Origin: Enterococcus lacertideformus
Lineage (GTDB): Bacteria; Bacillota; Bacilli; Lactobacillales; Enterococcaceae
Length of the DNA: 64,000 nucleotides
Reading direction: 5' to 3'
Assembly: GCA_015680865.1 (NCBI GenBank)
Contig: JADAKE010000010.1
Coordinates: 116,704-180,703 of the forward strand
The translations under genes were made by a program, and so were the position numbers. Below, piece after piece: positions 17,238 to 25,627 of this stretch. Position 1 is the first letter of the stretch, and each line of letters starts with the position of its first letter. Below the pieces are notes generated by a model. That model was not told the origin of the DNA, ran no database searches, and saw nothing but the letters and a program-made list of their open reading frames with translations.

Positions 17238-18323
17238 ATGAAAATTTTGGTTACAGGTGGTGGGACTGGTGGTCATATCTATCCAGCACTAGCCTTTGTC
17301 AATTATGTAAAAAAACAAGAACCGAATACGGAGTTTATGTATGTGGGAGCGAAAAGAGGTTTGGAAAACAAGATTGTGCCTCAGACAGGGATCCCGTTCC
17401 ATACTTTAGAAATTCAAGGGTTTCAGCGAAAAGTTTCACTAACGAATGTTAAGACGATACAACTTTTTTTTAAAAGCATCTATGAAGCCAAAAAAATCTT
17501 AAAAGACTTCAAACCAGATATTGTCATTGGTACGGGTGGATATGTTTCAGGAGCTGTGGTATATGCGGCTTCCAAATTAGGTATTCCCACAATTATCCAT
17601 GAACAAAACAGCGTTCCAGGGATGACCAATAAATTTTTGAGTCGCTATGTTGATCGAATTGCTCTTTCTTTCATGGATGCAGCACCTTTTTTTCCAGAAG
17701 AAAAATCATCGTTGATTGGAAATCCACGAGCGCAAGAAGTAGCGGATATGAATAAATCTAGAATTTTAGAAAATTTTGGACTTGATCCAGAGAAAAAAAC
17801 GGTATTAATTTTTGGTGGAAGTCAAGGGGCACTGAAAATAAACCAAGCAGTCACTGAGTTCTTAACTACATTCGATCGTTCAGACTATCAAATCCTTTAC
17901 GCTTCAGGGGAACGTTATTATCAGGAGATCAAGAAAAAAGTTTCGCCTTCTACAAATGTAAGTATTCAACCTTATATTAGTAAAATGGCAGAAGTAATGG
18001 CTGCAAGTGACTTATTAGTGGGCAGAGCAGGTGCCACTTCTATTGCAGAATTAACTGCATTAGGCTTACCAGCTATCTTGATTCCAAGTCCCTATGTAAC
18101 AAATGATCATCAAACAAAGAATGCATTGAGCTTAGTGAATGCAAACGCAGCAAAAATGATCAAAGATGATGAATTGGATGGGCAAACATTAAAATTGGCG
18201 ATCGAAGAAATCATGTCAAATGATACCTTGCAAAAACAAATGTCTGCTGCTTCTAAAGAGCAAGGAATTCCAGATGCGTCTGAACGAATGTACAACCTAG
18301 TAATAACATTAATTCAAAAGTAA
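17238..18323 (+). CDS. murG: UDP-GlcNAc--lipid I N-acetylglucosaminyltransferase
   Basis: A 361-residue peripheral membrane GT28 enzyme that converts lipid I to lipid II. The N-terminal glycine loop is [13 protein letters not shown] (from residue 7), the second is [11 protein letters not shown], and the donor-site block is [20 protein letters not shown]. Length fits Gram-positive MurG. It lies 27 bases after murD and just before divIB. Confidence 0.97.
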   Translation: MKILVTGGGTGGHIYPALAFVNYVKKQEPNTEFMYVGAKRGLENKIVPQTGIPFHTLEIQGFQRKVSLTNVKTIQLFFKSIYEAKKILKDFKPDIVIGTGGYVSGAVVYAASKLGIPTIIHEQNSVPGMTNKFLSRYVDRIALSFMDAAPFFPEEKSSLIGNPRAQEVADMNKSRILENFGLDPEKKTVLIFGGSQGALKINQAVTEFLTTFDRSDYQILYASGERYYQEIKKKVSPSTNVSIQPYISKMAEVMAASDLLVGRAGATSIAELTALGLPAILIPSPYVTNDHQTKNALSLVNANAAKMIKDDELDGQTLKLAIEEIMSNDTLQKQMSAASKEQGIPDASERMYNLVITLIQK

Positions 18324-18338
18324 AGGCGGGTGGTCTTA

Positions 18339-19526
18339 GTGGGTAAGAAAAAAAAGTCAGACAAACTGCCGGATCAGTCTATAGATGAAAATAATCTAAC
18401 TCCTTGGCAAAAGGCCAACCGGAAATATTTAGCAGAATATGACAAAGTAGCTGATAGTAAGGAAAATGAGGTCCAAAAAGAAGAGACGAATCTGACAAAT
18501 GATAAACCGACAGAATCATCTGAGGACGAGCTAAAAAAAGCGGAAATTCCTAAAAAAATAGAAGTGGAACCTTTTGAAAAAATTGAGCAACCAAAAACTG
18601 GCAGTCCATATAATGGTTCTTTTTTAAATCGTCTTCCTAATTTAAAAAACCACAGGAACAAAGTTTTATATCGAAGACTTGCTTTGATTATTACAACCTT
18701 AAGTATCCCCCTGATCTTTTTGATTTATTATGTTTCCCCTTATAGCAGATTGCAAGCAATCAGTGTTTCTGGTAATGAGACGATTTCAAGTCAAACAGCG
18801 ATTGCTAATACTAATCTAGCGATTGGTGGGAATGTTTGGCAACAGTATTGGCATAAGGACCAATACATTGCAATGTTAAAGAAAGAACAGCCGAGAATTG
18901 AAACAGCTCAACTCCATTTCAAATCAATCAATACCTTTCAGCTGTCAATCAATGAGTACAAAGAAATTGCTTTGGTCATGAAAGATGGACAATACTATCC
19001 TGTTATTGAAAATGGCAAAGTTCTAAATGAAAAAGTAGCGAATCCAACAAAAAATCTACCGATATTAGAGGGGTTCACAGATAATAACAAAATAAGTTAT
19101 TTGGTAAACCAATACAATAAATTATCTTCAGAGTTACAAAAAGCTATCTCAGAAATTAAGTATACGCCAAAAGACAGCAATAAAAATTTGATCCAATTAA
19201 ATATGAATGATGGCAATCAGGTGATTGTCAATATTCAAAATTTGTCCAGTCAAATGAAATATTATTCGCATGTTGCAAAAGAGATGACAGAAAAAGGTGT
19301 AATTGATATGGAAGTTGGTATTTTCTCTTATCCTTATGCTGATAGTAGCCAAGAAGCAGATTCATCTATTGCAAATGCCACGGAGAATTCAGCTGAACAG
19401 GAAGGATCAAATACCTCAGACCAATCATCTGAGTCAAGTGAGGCAGACCAATCAGACAATACAAGTGAAACGAGTCAAATGGATGACAATTCGAGTTCAT
19501 CGTCGTCTATTTCAACGGAAAATTAA
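18339..19526 (+). CDS. divIB: Cell division protein DivIB/FtsQ
   Basis: A 395-residue bitopic divisome protein. A charged cytoplasmic domain of about 110 residues precedes one transmembrane helix (LALIITTLSIPLIFLIYYV), a POTRA domain (LQAISVSGNETISSQTAI) and a beta domain. The last 60 residues are a Ser/Asp/Glu-rich low-complexity tail. I chose the GTG at 18339 because AAGGCGGGTGG lies 7-17 bases upstream; the GTG at 18330 is in frame but falls inside that site. The acidic tail is longer than in Bacillus DivIB and presumably lies in the wall. Confidence 0.87.
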   Translation: MGKKKKSDKLPDQSIDENNLTPWQKANRKYLAEYDKVADSKENEVQKEETNLTNDKPTESSEDELKKAEIPKKIEVEPFEKIEQPKTGSPYNGSFLNRLPNLKNHRNKVLYRRLALIITTLSIPLIFLIYYVSPYSRLQAISVSGNETISSQTAIANTNLAIGGNVWQQYWHKDQYIAMLKKEQPRIETAQLHFKSINTFQLSINEYKEIALVMKDGQYYPVIENGKVLNEKVANPTKNLPILEGFTDNNKISYLVNQYNKLSSELQKAISEIKYTPKDSNKNLIQLNMNDGNQVIVNIQNLSSQMKYYSHVAKEMTEKGVIDMEVGIFSYPYADSSQEADSSIANATENSAEQEGSNTSDQSSESSEADQSDNTSETSQMDDNSSSSSSISTEN

Positions 19527-19576
19527 TAAAACAGTTTTAAAAAGTGATAATCTACTTTCTAAAAACCGGTAATTTA

Positions 19577-19585
19577 TGGTAGAAT
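19577..19585 (+). promoter_or_regulatory. Extended -10 promoter for ftsA-ftsZ
   Basis: TGGTAGAAT lies in the 153-base gap between divIB and ftsA, about 95 bases before ftsA. Its form matches the putative extended -10 elements before folD and map, suggesting a separate promoter for ftsAZ. Confidence 0.5.
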
Positions 19586-19679
19586 TGAAGGCAGTGAATA
19601 TATCTATTAAAGTATATTTAAAAACGGACGTTAGTTGTTCGCTTGTATATGGAATAGTAAGTAGGAGGGAATCCCATTC

Positions 19680-21005
19680 ATGGCAAAAACAGGAATGTAT
19701 GTAGGCCTTGATATTGGAACGACATCTGTCAAAGTTGTCGTGGCTGAATATATCTACAGCCAAATGAATATTATTGGAGTAGGAAATGCAAAATCAGAAG
19801 GGATTAACCGTGGCATTATCGTTGATATCGATAAAACGGTTCAAGCGATACAACGAGCAGTACGACAAGCAGAAGAAAAAGCAGGGATACAAATCAAAGG
19901 GGTAAGTGTTGGCGTCCCAGCAAATATGCTTGAAGTGGAAAATTGCCAAGGAATGATTGCAGTGAACGGCGATTCGAAAGAAATCACCGACGAAGATGTC
20001 AGAAATGTGGCTTCAGCTGCCCTTGTTCGTTCAATTCCTCCTGAACGTCAAATTGTATCGATATTGCCACAAGATTTTACCGTTGATGGATTCGAAGGGA
20101 TTAAAGATCCTCGAGGAATGATCGGTGTTCGATTAGAAATGTACGGCTTGTTATTTACTGGCCCTAAGACCATCGTTCATAATATCCGTAAATGTGTAGA
20201 AAAAGCAGGTTTAATTGTAAATGAATTAGTGATTACACCTTTAGCTTTAACAGAAACAATCCTTTCAGATGGAGAACAAGATTTTGGAACAATCGTGATC
20301 GATATGGGTGGTGGACAAACTACAACTGCTGTCATGCACGATAAACAGTTGAAGTTTACTAGTCTGTATCAAGAAGGTGGCGAGTTTGTCACAAAAGATA
20401 TTTCGATCGTATTAAACACTTCTTTCAATAATGCGGAAGCGCTAAAAATTAATTATGGCGATGCTTATCCAGAACGTACTTCTGAAAAAGAAGAATTTCC
20501 AGTTGATGTGATCGGTCAATCTGAACCAGTAAAAGTTGATGAACGCTATTTATCAGAAGTTATTTCAGCTCGTATGGAACAGATTTTCAATAAAGCAAAA
20601 GATGCTTTAGACCAAATTGAAGCATTGGAATTACCTGGTGGTGTCGTACTTACAGGCGGTGCTGCTAGTCTTCCAGGTGTCGTAGACTTAGCACAAGAAA
20701 TTTTTGGTGTTAACGTTAAATTATACGTGCCTAATCAAATGGGACTCCGCAATCCAGTCTTTACAAATGTCATCAGTATCGTTGATCATTCAGCCAACTT
20801 GAGTGAAGTGTATCAGTTAGCAAAAATTGCTGTGACAGGCGAAACAACAATTGCTCATCATCCAACTGTAGAACAGGAAGTGACTTCGTATAACGAAAGT
20901 TATGATGTTCCAGAAGAAACGGTTTACGACGAACCTGAAGAAAAGAAATCTGGCGAAAATGTAACAAATAAAATTAAAGGTTTCTTTACAAATATTTTTG
21001 ATTAA
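19680..21005 (+). CDS. ftsA: Cell division protein FtsA
   Basis: A 441-residue actin-like ATPase that tethers FtsZ to the membrane. ATP-site blocks are VGLDIGTTSVKVVVAEY near residue 8, IVIDMGGGQTTTAVM, and VVLTGGAASLPGVVDLA. The amphipathic membrane-targeting helix is the C-terminal NKIKGFFTNIFD. GTAGGAGGG precedes the ATG. Forms an operon with ftsZ, 22 bases downstream. Confidence 0.96.
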   Translation: MAKTGMYVGLDIGTTSVKVVVAEYIYSQMNIIGVGNAKSEGINRGIIVDIDKTVQAIQRAVRQAEEKAGIQIKGVSVGVPANMLEVENCQGMIAVNGDSKEITDEDVRNVASAALVRSIPPERQIVSILPQDFTVDGFEGIKDPRGMIGVRLEMYGLLFTGPKTIVHNIRKCVEKAGLIVNELVITPLALTETILSDGEQDFGTIVIDMGGGQTTTAVMHDKQLKFTSLYQEGGEFVTKDISIVLNTSFNNAEALKINYGDAYPERTSEKEEFPVDVIGQSEPVKVDERYLSEVISARMEQIFNKAKDALDQIEALELPGGVVLTGGAASLPGVVDLAQEIFGVNVKLYVPNQMGLRNPVFTNVISIVDHSANLSEVYQLAKIAVTGETTIAHHPTVEQEVTSYNESYDVPEETVYDEPEEKKSGENVTNKIKGFFTNIFD

Positions 21006-21027
21006 TTCATCCTGGGAGGAATAAAAT

Positions 21028-22269
21028 ATGGAATTCTCAATTGATAATAATATCAATGACGGCGCAGTAATCAAAGTCATCGGTGTCGGTGGTGGCGGAG
21101 GTAATGCTGTAAACCGTATGATTGAAGAAAATGTAAAAGGTGTTGAGTTCATTACAGCTAACACAGATGTCCAAGCATTGAAAAATTCAAAAGCTGAAAC
21201 AGTTATCCAATTAGGTCCTAAGTATACCCGTGGACTTGGTGCAGGTTCTCAGCCAGAAGTTGGTCAAAAAGCGGCAGAAGAAAGTGAACAAGCTTTAAGA
21301 GAAGCTTTAGATGGCGCTGACATGATTTTCATTACTGCTGGTATGGGTGGCGGTACTGGAACTGGTGCAGCACCGATCGTCGCTGGAATAGCAAAAGAAT
21401 TAGGAGCTCTGACTGTCGGCGTTGTAACTCGTCCATTTACTTTTGAAGGACCTAAACGGGGAAGATTTGCTGCAGAAGGTATTGCACGTTTAAAAGAAAA
21501 CGTGGATACGTTATTAATTATTTCAAATAATCGTTTGCTTGAAGTTGTTGATAAAAAGACACCAATGTTAGAAGCATTCCGTGAAGCAGATAATGTATTA
21601 CGCCAAGGTGTTCAAGGTATCTCTGATTTAATCACAGCACCAGGTTACGTAAACCTTGATTTTGCTGATGTGAAAACAGTAATGGAAAATCAAGGGACGG
21701 CATTAATGGGGATTGGCGTTGCCAGTGGCGAAGAACGTGTAATCGAAGCAACGAAGAAAGCAATTTCTTCTCCACTTCTTGAAACATCAATTGATGGGGC
21801 GGAGCAAGTATTGCTTAATATCACTGGTGGATTAGATATGACTTTATTCGAAGCACAAGATGCTTCAGATATCGTAGCAAATGCTGCAACAGGCGATGTA
21901 AATATTATTTTAGGTACATCAATCAATGAAGAAATGGGCGATGAAATCCGTGTAACGGTTATTGCAACGGGTATCGACGAATCAAAAAAGGAACGCAAGT
22001 CTAGTCGTCCAGCTAGACAAACACAAATGCAATCATTTACTCAAAAAACAGTATTAGATATGGATCAAGCTAAACCAATTTCTGCAGAAGAAGAAAGCAG
22101 TTTTGGTGACTGGGATATCAGACGCGAACAAAACGTACGTCCTAGAGCTGATGAATCTAACTTTGATACTATTGAAAAAAAAGAATTTGATACGTTCAAT
22201 CGTGAAGAAACAAAATCAAATGGTGACGATGAATTAAGTACACCACCATTTTTCCGTCGTAAAAAATAA
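21028..22269 (+). CDS. ftsZ: Cell division GTPase FtsZ
   Basis: A 413-residue tubulin homologue that forms the Z ring. The nucleotide site includes [13 protein letters not shown] (about residues 19-31), the tubulin signature GGGTGTG at 107-113, and [10 protein letters not shown]. The T7 loop is [12 protein letters not shown] variable linker leads to the C-terminal peptide [13 protein letters not shown], which binds FtsA and SepF. TGGGAGGA precedes the ATG. Confidence 0.98.
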   Translation: MEFSIDNNINDGAVIKVIGVGGGGGNAVNRMIEENVKGVEFITANTDVQALKNSKAETVIQLGPKYTRGLGAGSQPEVGQKAAEESEQALREALDGADMIFITAGMGGGTGTGAAPIVAGIAKELGALTVGVVTRPFTFEGPKRGRFAAEGIARLKENVDTLLIISNNRLLEVVDKKTPMLEAFREADNVLRQGVQGISDLITAPGYVNLDFADVKTVMENQGTALMGIGVASGEERVIEATKKAISSPLLETSIDGAEQVLLNITGGLDMTLFEAQDASDIVANAATGDVNIILGTSINEEMGDEIRVTVIATGIDESKKERKSSRPARQTQMQSFTQKTVLDMDQAKPISAEEESSFGDWDIRREQNVRPRADESNFDTIEKKEFDTFNREETKSNGDDELSTPPFFRRKK

Positions 22270-22285
22270 AGGAGAGGAAGAGCAC

Positions 22286-22973
22286 ATGATTGCTGACAAC
22301 TTGCTAAAAATCGAGCAAGAGATTCAGGACTCGTGTGCTCTTGTTCATCGTAATCCGAAAGAAGTTACTTTGATAGCTGTAACCAAATCAGTTGATTCTG
22401 CGACAACAGAAAAACTGATTGAACAGGGCATAAAAAACTGCGCGGAGAATCGCGTGGATAAATTGTTACAAAAAAAAACAAGAATTGTTTAAGTATCCTG
22501 ATGTAAGGTGGCATTTGATTGGCAATTTACAGCGTAGAAAGGTAAAATTGATTATAAATGAAATTGATTGCTTTCACGCATTAGATAGTTTGAAATTAGC
22601 AGAAGAAATAAAAAAACGAGTAGAAAAAACGCTTGATTGTTTTATTGAAGTGAATGTTTCTGGAGAGGTTTCCAAGCATGGACTCTCACCTGAAGCACTT
22701 TTCTCCTTTATCGAGTCTTTAGCTATGCTATCAAAAATAAGAATTGTTGGTTTGATGACAATGGCGCCTAAAGATGCTTCTGCTAAGCAAATTCGTAAAG
22801 TATTTGGTACGCTGAAAGAATTGCGTTATCTTGTTCAAATGAAAGGATTTTCTCATGCACCATGTACAGAATTGAGCATGGGAATGAGTCAAGACTTTCA
22901 ACTTGCAATCGAAGAAGGAGCCACCTTTATTCGTGTAGGTACAGCGCTATTCAAAGACGAGGGGGAACAATAA
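22286..22973 (+). pseudogene. yggS: YggS/PLPBP family pyridoxal-phosphate homeostasis protein, frameshifted
   Basis: Two overlapping pieces: 22286-22492 carries the N-terminus with the PLP-lysine region EVTLIAVTKSV and ends just after NRVDKLLQKK; the rest (FKYPDVRWHLIGNLQRRKVK ... LSMGMSQDFQLAIEEG, then VRVGTALF-like FIRVGTALF) follows in another frame to 22973. The switch is in a run of nine A at 22470-22478; eight A would restore one frame of about 229 residues, the normal length. YggS/YlmE controls free PLP. An A-run indel can be a sequencing error or a phase-variable site, so inactivation should be confirmed. Confidence 0.8.
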
Positions 22974-23513
22974 TGTCACTTTTAATATAGAAGTGCGATT
23001 GCTAATTTTTTCGGATTAGCTGATGAAGAAGAGTATGAAGAGTATCCTGAACCATCAAAATCGGCTGTCGTTCAACAGCCAATGCAACAAAAACAAACAC
23101 AAGCCCAAATGAGTCAGCCTCGAACTGTCTCAAAATCACGCGAATCACAAAAAACACGATCAGCTGTTCACGAAACTACACAGACAAATGAAACAAAAAA
23201 AATCATCGAATTGCATCAAACACCAGCTAAAAAAGTTCGAAAAGAAGAAGTAACAACTCCTCCCTTTTCTCCAAAAAACAATCTAGCTGGCAAAATCACA
23301 GTTATGGAACCACGTGCTTATTCCGAAGCGATGGCGATTGCAAAACGAATCATTGCTGGTGAAGCTACCTTAGTTAATTTTCATTTAGTTGAAGAAAAGC
23401 AAGCGAGAAGAATCGTTGACTTTTTAACGGGAACTGTCTATGCATTAGATGGTGACATTAAGCGTGTGGGAGATGAAATTTTTCTATGCACGCCTATGGG
23501 AATGGAAAATTGA
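22973..23513 (+). pseudogene. sepF: SepF cell division protein, frameshifted near the start
   Basis: The natural start is ATG at 22973 (overlapping the yggS stop, with GAGGGGGAA upstream) giving MSLLI and then a TAG. The SepF frame (RSAIANFFGLADEEEYEEY, then a Gln-rich linker and the FtsZ-binding core ITVMEPRAYSEAMAIAKRI and RIVDFLTGTVYALDGDIKRV) follows two bases out of phase. Restoring single bases in TTTTAATATAGAAG would recreate an SepF of about 180 residues starting MSLL. No ribosome site precedes the open part from 23082. SepF helps anchor FtsZ, and because FtsA is intact its loss could be tolerated. Either two small deletions or two base-calling errors. Confidence 0.75.
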
Positions 23514-23576
23514 TAGTTCAATAGCGCAGTCTTTTACAGACGTGAATATGTTTGATCTATAAGAGGAGGAACAACG

Positions 23577-23861
23577 ATTAATATTATTTTTGTATTACTT
23601 AACTTGCTTGGACGAGCAGCGAGTCTTTACACGATTTTGTTGATGGTCTATGCACTCTTGTCTTGGTTTCCTGGAGGATATCAATCTAGTCTTGGACGCT
23701 TTTTAGCAAAAATCTGTGAACCATATATCCAGTTGTTTGAGCGTCTACCTCTACGTTTTGGAGGATTCGATTTTACGATTTTAGTCGCGATTTTAATTTT
23801 GAATTTAGCTATTCAAGGCTTACAACAGATCGTTTTATGGTTGATCATGGCCTTTTATTAA
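23577..23861 (+). CDS. yggT: YggT family membrane protein with a non-standard AUU start
   Basis: A 94-residue protein with two hydrophobic segments and the YggT pattern LYTILLMVYALLSWFPG, then FLAKICEPYIQLFERLPLRF and FDFTILVAILILNLAIQ. YggT proteins lie between sepF and ylmH and are linked to septum and osmotic-stress functions. The only codon with correct spacing from the strong ribosome site AAGAGGAGG (23562-23569) is ATT at 23577; the next possible start, TTG at 23604, has none and cuts into the first helix. Either AUU initiation, as known for infC, or a mutated ATG. Confidence 0.75.
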   Translation: MNIIFVLLNLLGRAASLYTILLMVYALLSWFPGGYQSSLGRFLAKICEPYIQLFERLPLRFGGFDFTILVAILILNLAIQGLQQIVLWLIMAFY

Positions 23862-23893
23862 AATGATTGGCGTAAATGATAGGAGGGGAAAAA

Positions 23894-24640
23894 ATGGACG
23901 CAAATGTTTATCAACATTTTCGTGCAGATGAACGTTCTTTTATCGATTCAGTAGGTGATTGGATCGAACAAGTGCAAGGGCAATATGCACCTTATTTAAC
24001 AGAATTTCTTGATCCAAGACAATCCTATATATTAGAAACGCTTATACGTCAAAATAGTGACCTTAGCTTTGCATTTTATGGTGGCTATCAGCAAGCAGAG
24101 CGAAAGAGATGTTTAATTTTTCCTGATTATTATGCGCCTAGAGATGAATATTTTGAAGTTTCACTATATGAAATTCATTATCCAAGTAAGTTTGCTAGTT
24201 TGAGCCATGGAAAGATTTTAGGTACCTTAGTTGGTACTGGGATCAAACGTTCTTACTTTGGGGATACTATTTCTGATGGCAATCGCTGGCAAGTATTTAT
24301 TGCTCAAGAAGTGGTCCAGTTTATAGCTACACAGAGATGATTCTACCAAAAGATGATTCTACCAAAAGATGATTGGGCACAAGAAAAAGGAACAGTGACT
24401 TCATTGAGACTAGACAGCGTGATCTCTGAGATTTATAATATTTCCAGACAGCGTTCTAAGCAGTTGATTGAGTCTGGAAAAGTAAAAGTGAATTGGACAG
24501 AAAATACCCGTCCAGATTTTTTATTAGAGCTATTAGATATCGTTTCGATCCGTGGTTTTGGTCGAATCCAAATCCAAGAAATCGAAGGCAAAACCAAAAA
24601 AGAAAAATACAGAATATTATTTGGTGTATTACGTAAATAA
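23894..24640 (+). pseudogene. ylmH: YlmH S4-domain RNA-binding protein, interrupted by stop, duplication and deletion
   Basis: The N-terminal part (ATG at 23894 after AGGAGGGG; YQHFRADERSFIDSVGDW, FLDPRQSYILETL) runs to a TGA at 24338-24340. The S4 domain follows in the same frame from 24353 (LRLDSVISEIYNISRQRSKQ, VISIRGFGRIQ-like IVSIRGFGRIQ). The junction carries ATGATTCTACCAAAAG twice in tandem (24337-24368) and lacks the roughly 20 residues normally found between these parts. Intact YlmH is about 260 residues and binds stalled 50S subunits. The stop lies at codon 149, so only the N-terminal half would be made unless the second ATG is used. Confidence 0.75.
24337..24368. repeat. 16-bp perfect tandem duplication inside ylmH
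   Basis: ATGATTCTACCAAAAG occurs twice back to back and is followed by a partial third ATGATT. The first copy is out of phase and supplies the stop codon that interrupts ylmH. Confidence 0.85.
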
Positions 24641-24660
24641 AACAAAAAGGTGGTTTACTC

Positions 24661-25368
24661 ATGGCTTTAACTCCATTAGATATCCAAAACAAAACTTTCC
24701 CCACCAAAATGCGGGGATATAATCAAGATGAAGTAGATGATTTCTTAGACCTAGTCGTACGCGACTATGAAGAAGTAACACAGAGAAATCGTGAACTTGA
24801 AAAAGCAGTCAAACATTCTGAAGAAAAATTAGAATATTTCAATGAATTAAAAGATGCATTGAATCAATCAATTATCGTTGCACAAGACACGGCAGATAAA
24901 GTAAAAACAAGTGCAAGCAAAGAATCAGAAGTAATCGTTACATCTGCCCAAAACAAAGCGGATGAATTAGTAGCAACTGCTGAAAAACGAGCACATCAAT
25001 TACTGACTGATGCAGAAGAAAAAGCAAGAAAAATCTTAACAGATGCAACTGAAAAAGCAAAACAATTGGCTGTTGAAACAGAAGACTTAAAGAAAAAAAC
25101 ACGCGTCTTCCATCAAAGAATCAGCTTGATGTTAGAATCTCAATTAGAACAAGTAAAAAGTCCAGAATGGGATGAGATTTTGCAACCTTTTTCAAGTTAT
25201 GTGACCGATAGTCATGAAGTAATCAAAGAAGTTTTGGCAAAACAACTTGACAATGAAAATCAAACTGAGGTAAACTCAAACACAGGAATCATAGAAGCAC
25301 CTATGACTGCATTTGATACACAGGCAATTGATATCTCGATTGTACCTAGTGAAGACGAAGAAAGATAG
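24661..25368 (+). CDS. divIVA: Cell division/polarity protein DivIVA
   Basis: A 235-residue coiled-coil protein that binds curved membrane at poles and septa. The N-terminal DivIVA signature is ALTPLDIQNKTFPTKMRGYN then QDEVDDFLDLVVRDYEEV; long heptads follow to about residue 170, including an Ala/Glu/Lys-rich repetitive stretch (KADELVATAEKRAHQLLTDA). The C-terminus is acidic. AAAGGTGG precedes the ATG. It ends the dcw cluster, just before the ileS leader. Confidence 0.95.
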   Translation: MALTPLDIQNKTFPTKMRGYNQDEVDDFLDLVVRDYEEVTQRNRELEKAVKHSEEKLEYFNELKDALNQSIIVAQDTADKVKTSASKESEVIVTSAQNKADELVATAEKRAHQLLTDAEEKARKILTDATEKAKQLAVETEDLKKKTRVFHQRISLMLESQLEQVKSPEWDEILQPFSSYVTDSHEVIKEVLAKQLDNENQTEVNSNTGIIEAPMTAFDTQAIDISIVPSEDEER

Positions 25369-25384
25369 AACAGAAAAGCATTTT

Positions 25385-25590
25385 GGAAAACTTTTCAGCG
25401 AGCCGATGAGAGTGAAAGTTCGGTAAGTCACTACAAAATGAAAGATCCTCTATCATGATTGTTTCTGAACATACAGTAAGAAACAACGGTTGACCTCGTT
25501 ATTGGTTATAAGAGAGTTACGCTATTTTGTAACTGAATTTGGGTGGTACCACGGCATGTTCGTCCCTAAGATGAACATGCCTTTTTGCGT
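25385..25590 (+). promoter_or_regulatory. T-box leader of ileS
   Basis: The conserved T-box core GGTGGTACCACGG lies at 25542-25554. The terminator arm GGCATGTTC (25553-25561) pairs with GAACATGCC (25573-25581) and is followed by TTTTT. The upstream 150 bases fit stem I and the linker. Uncharged tRNA-Ile should bind and switch the structure to antitermination. ATC triplets are present in the stem I region (25445-25447, 25452-25454), but I cannot assign the specifier with certainty. Confidence 0.9.
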
Positions 25591-25627
25591 TTTCTAAAAT
25601 GATGAAAGAAGGAGTGTAACTATATTT

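Noticed and set aside
24337..24374. Possible CRISPR or VNTR array
   Set aside because: Only two full copies of a 16-mer without spacers; a local duplication.
25445..25454. Definite T-box specifier codon
   Set aside because: More than one ATC lies in the stem I region, and the stem could not be folded with certainty by eye.
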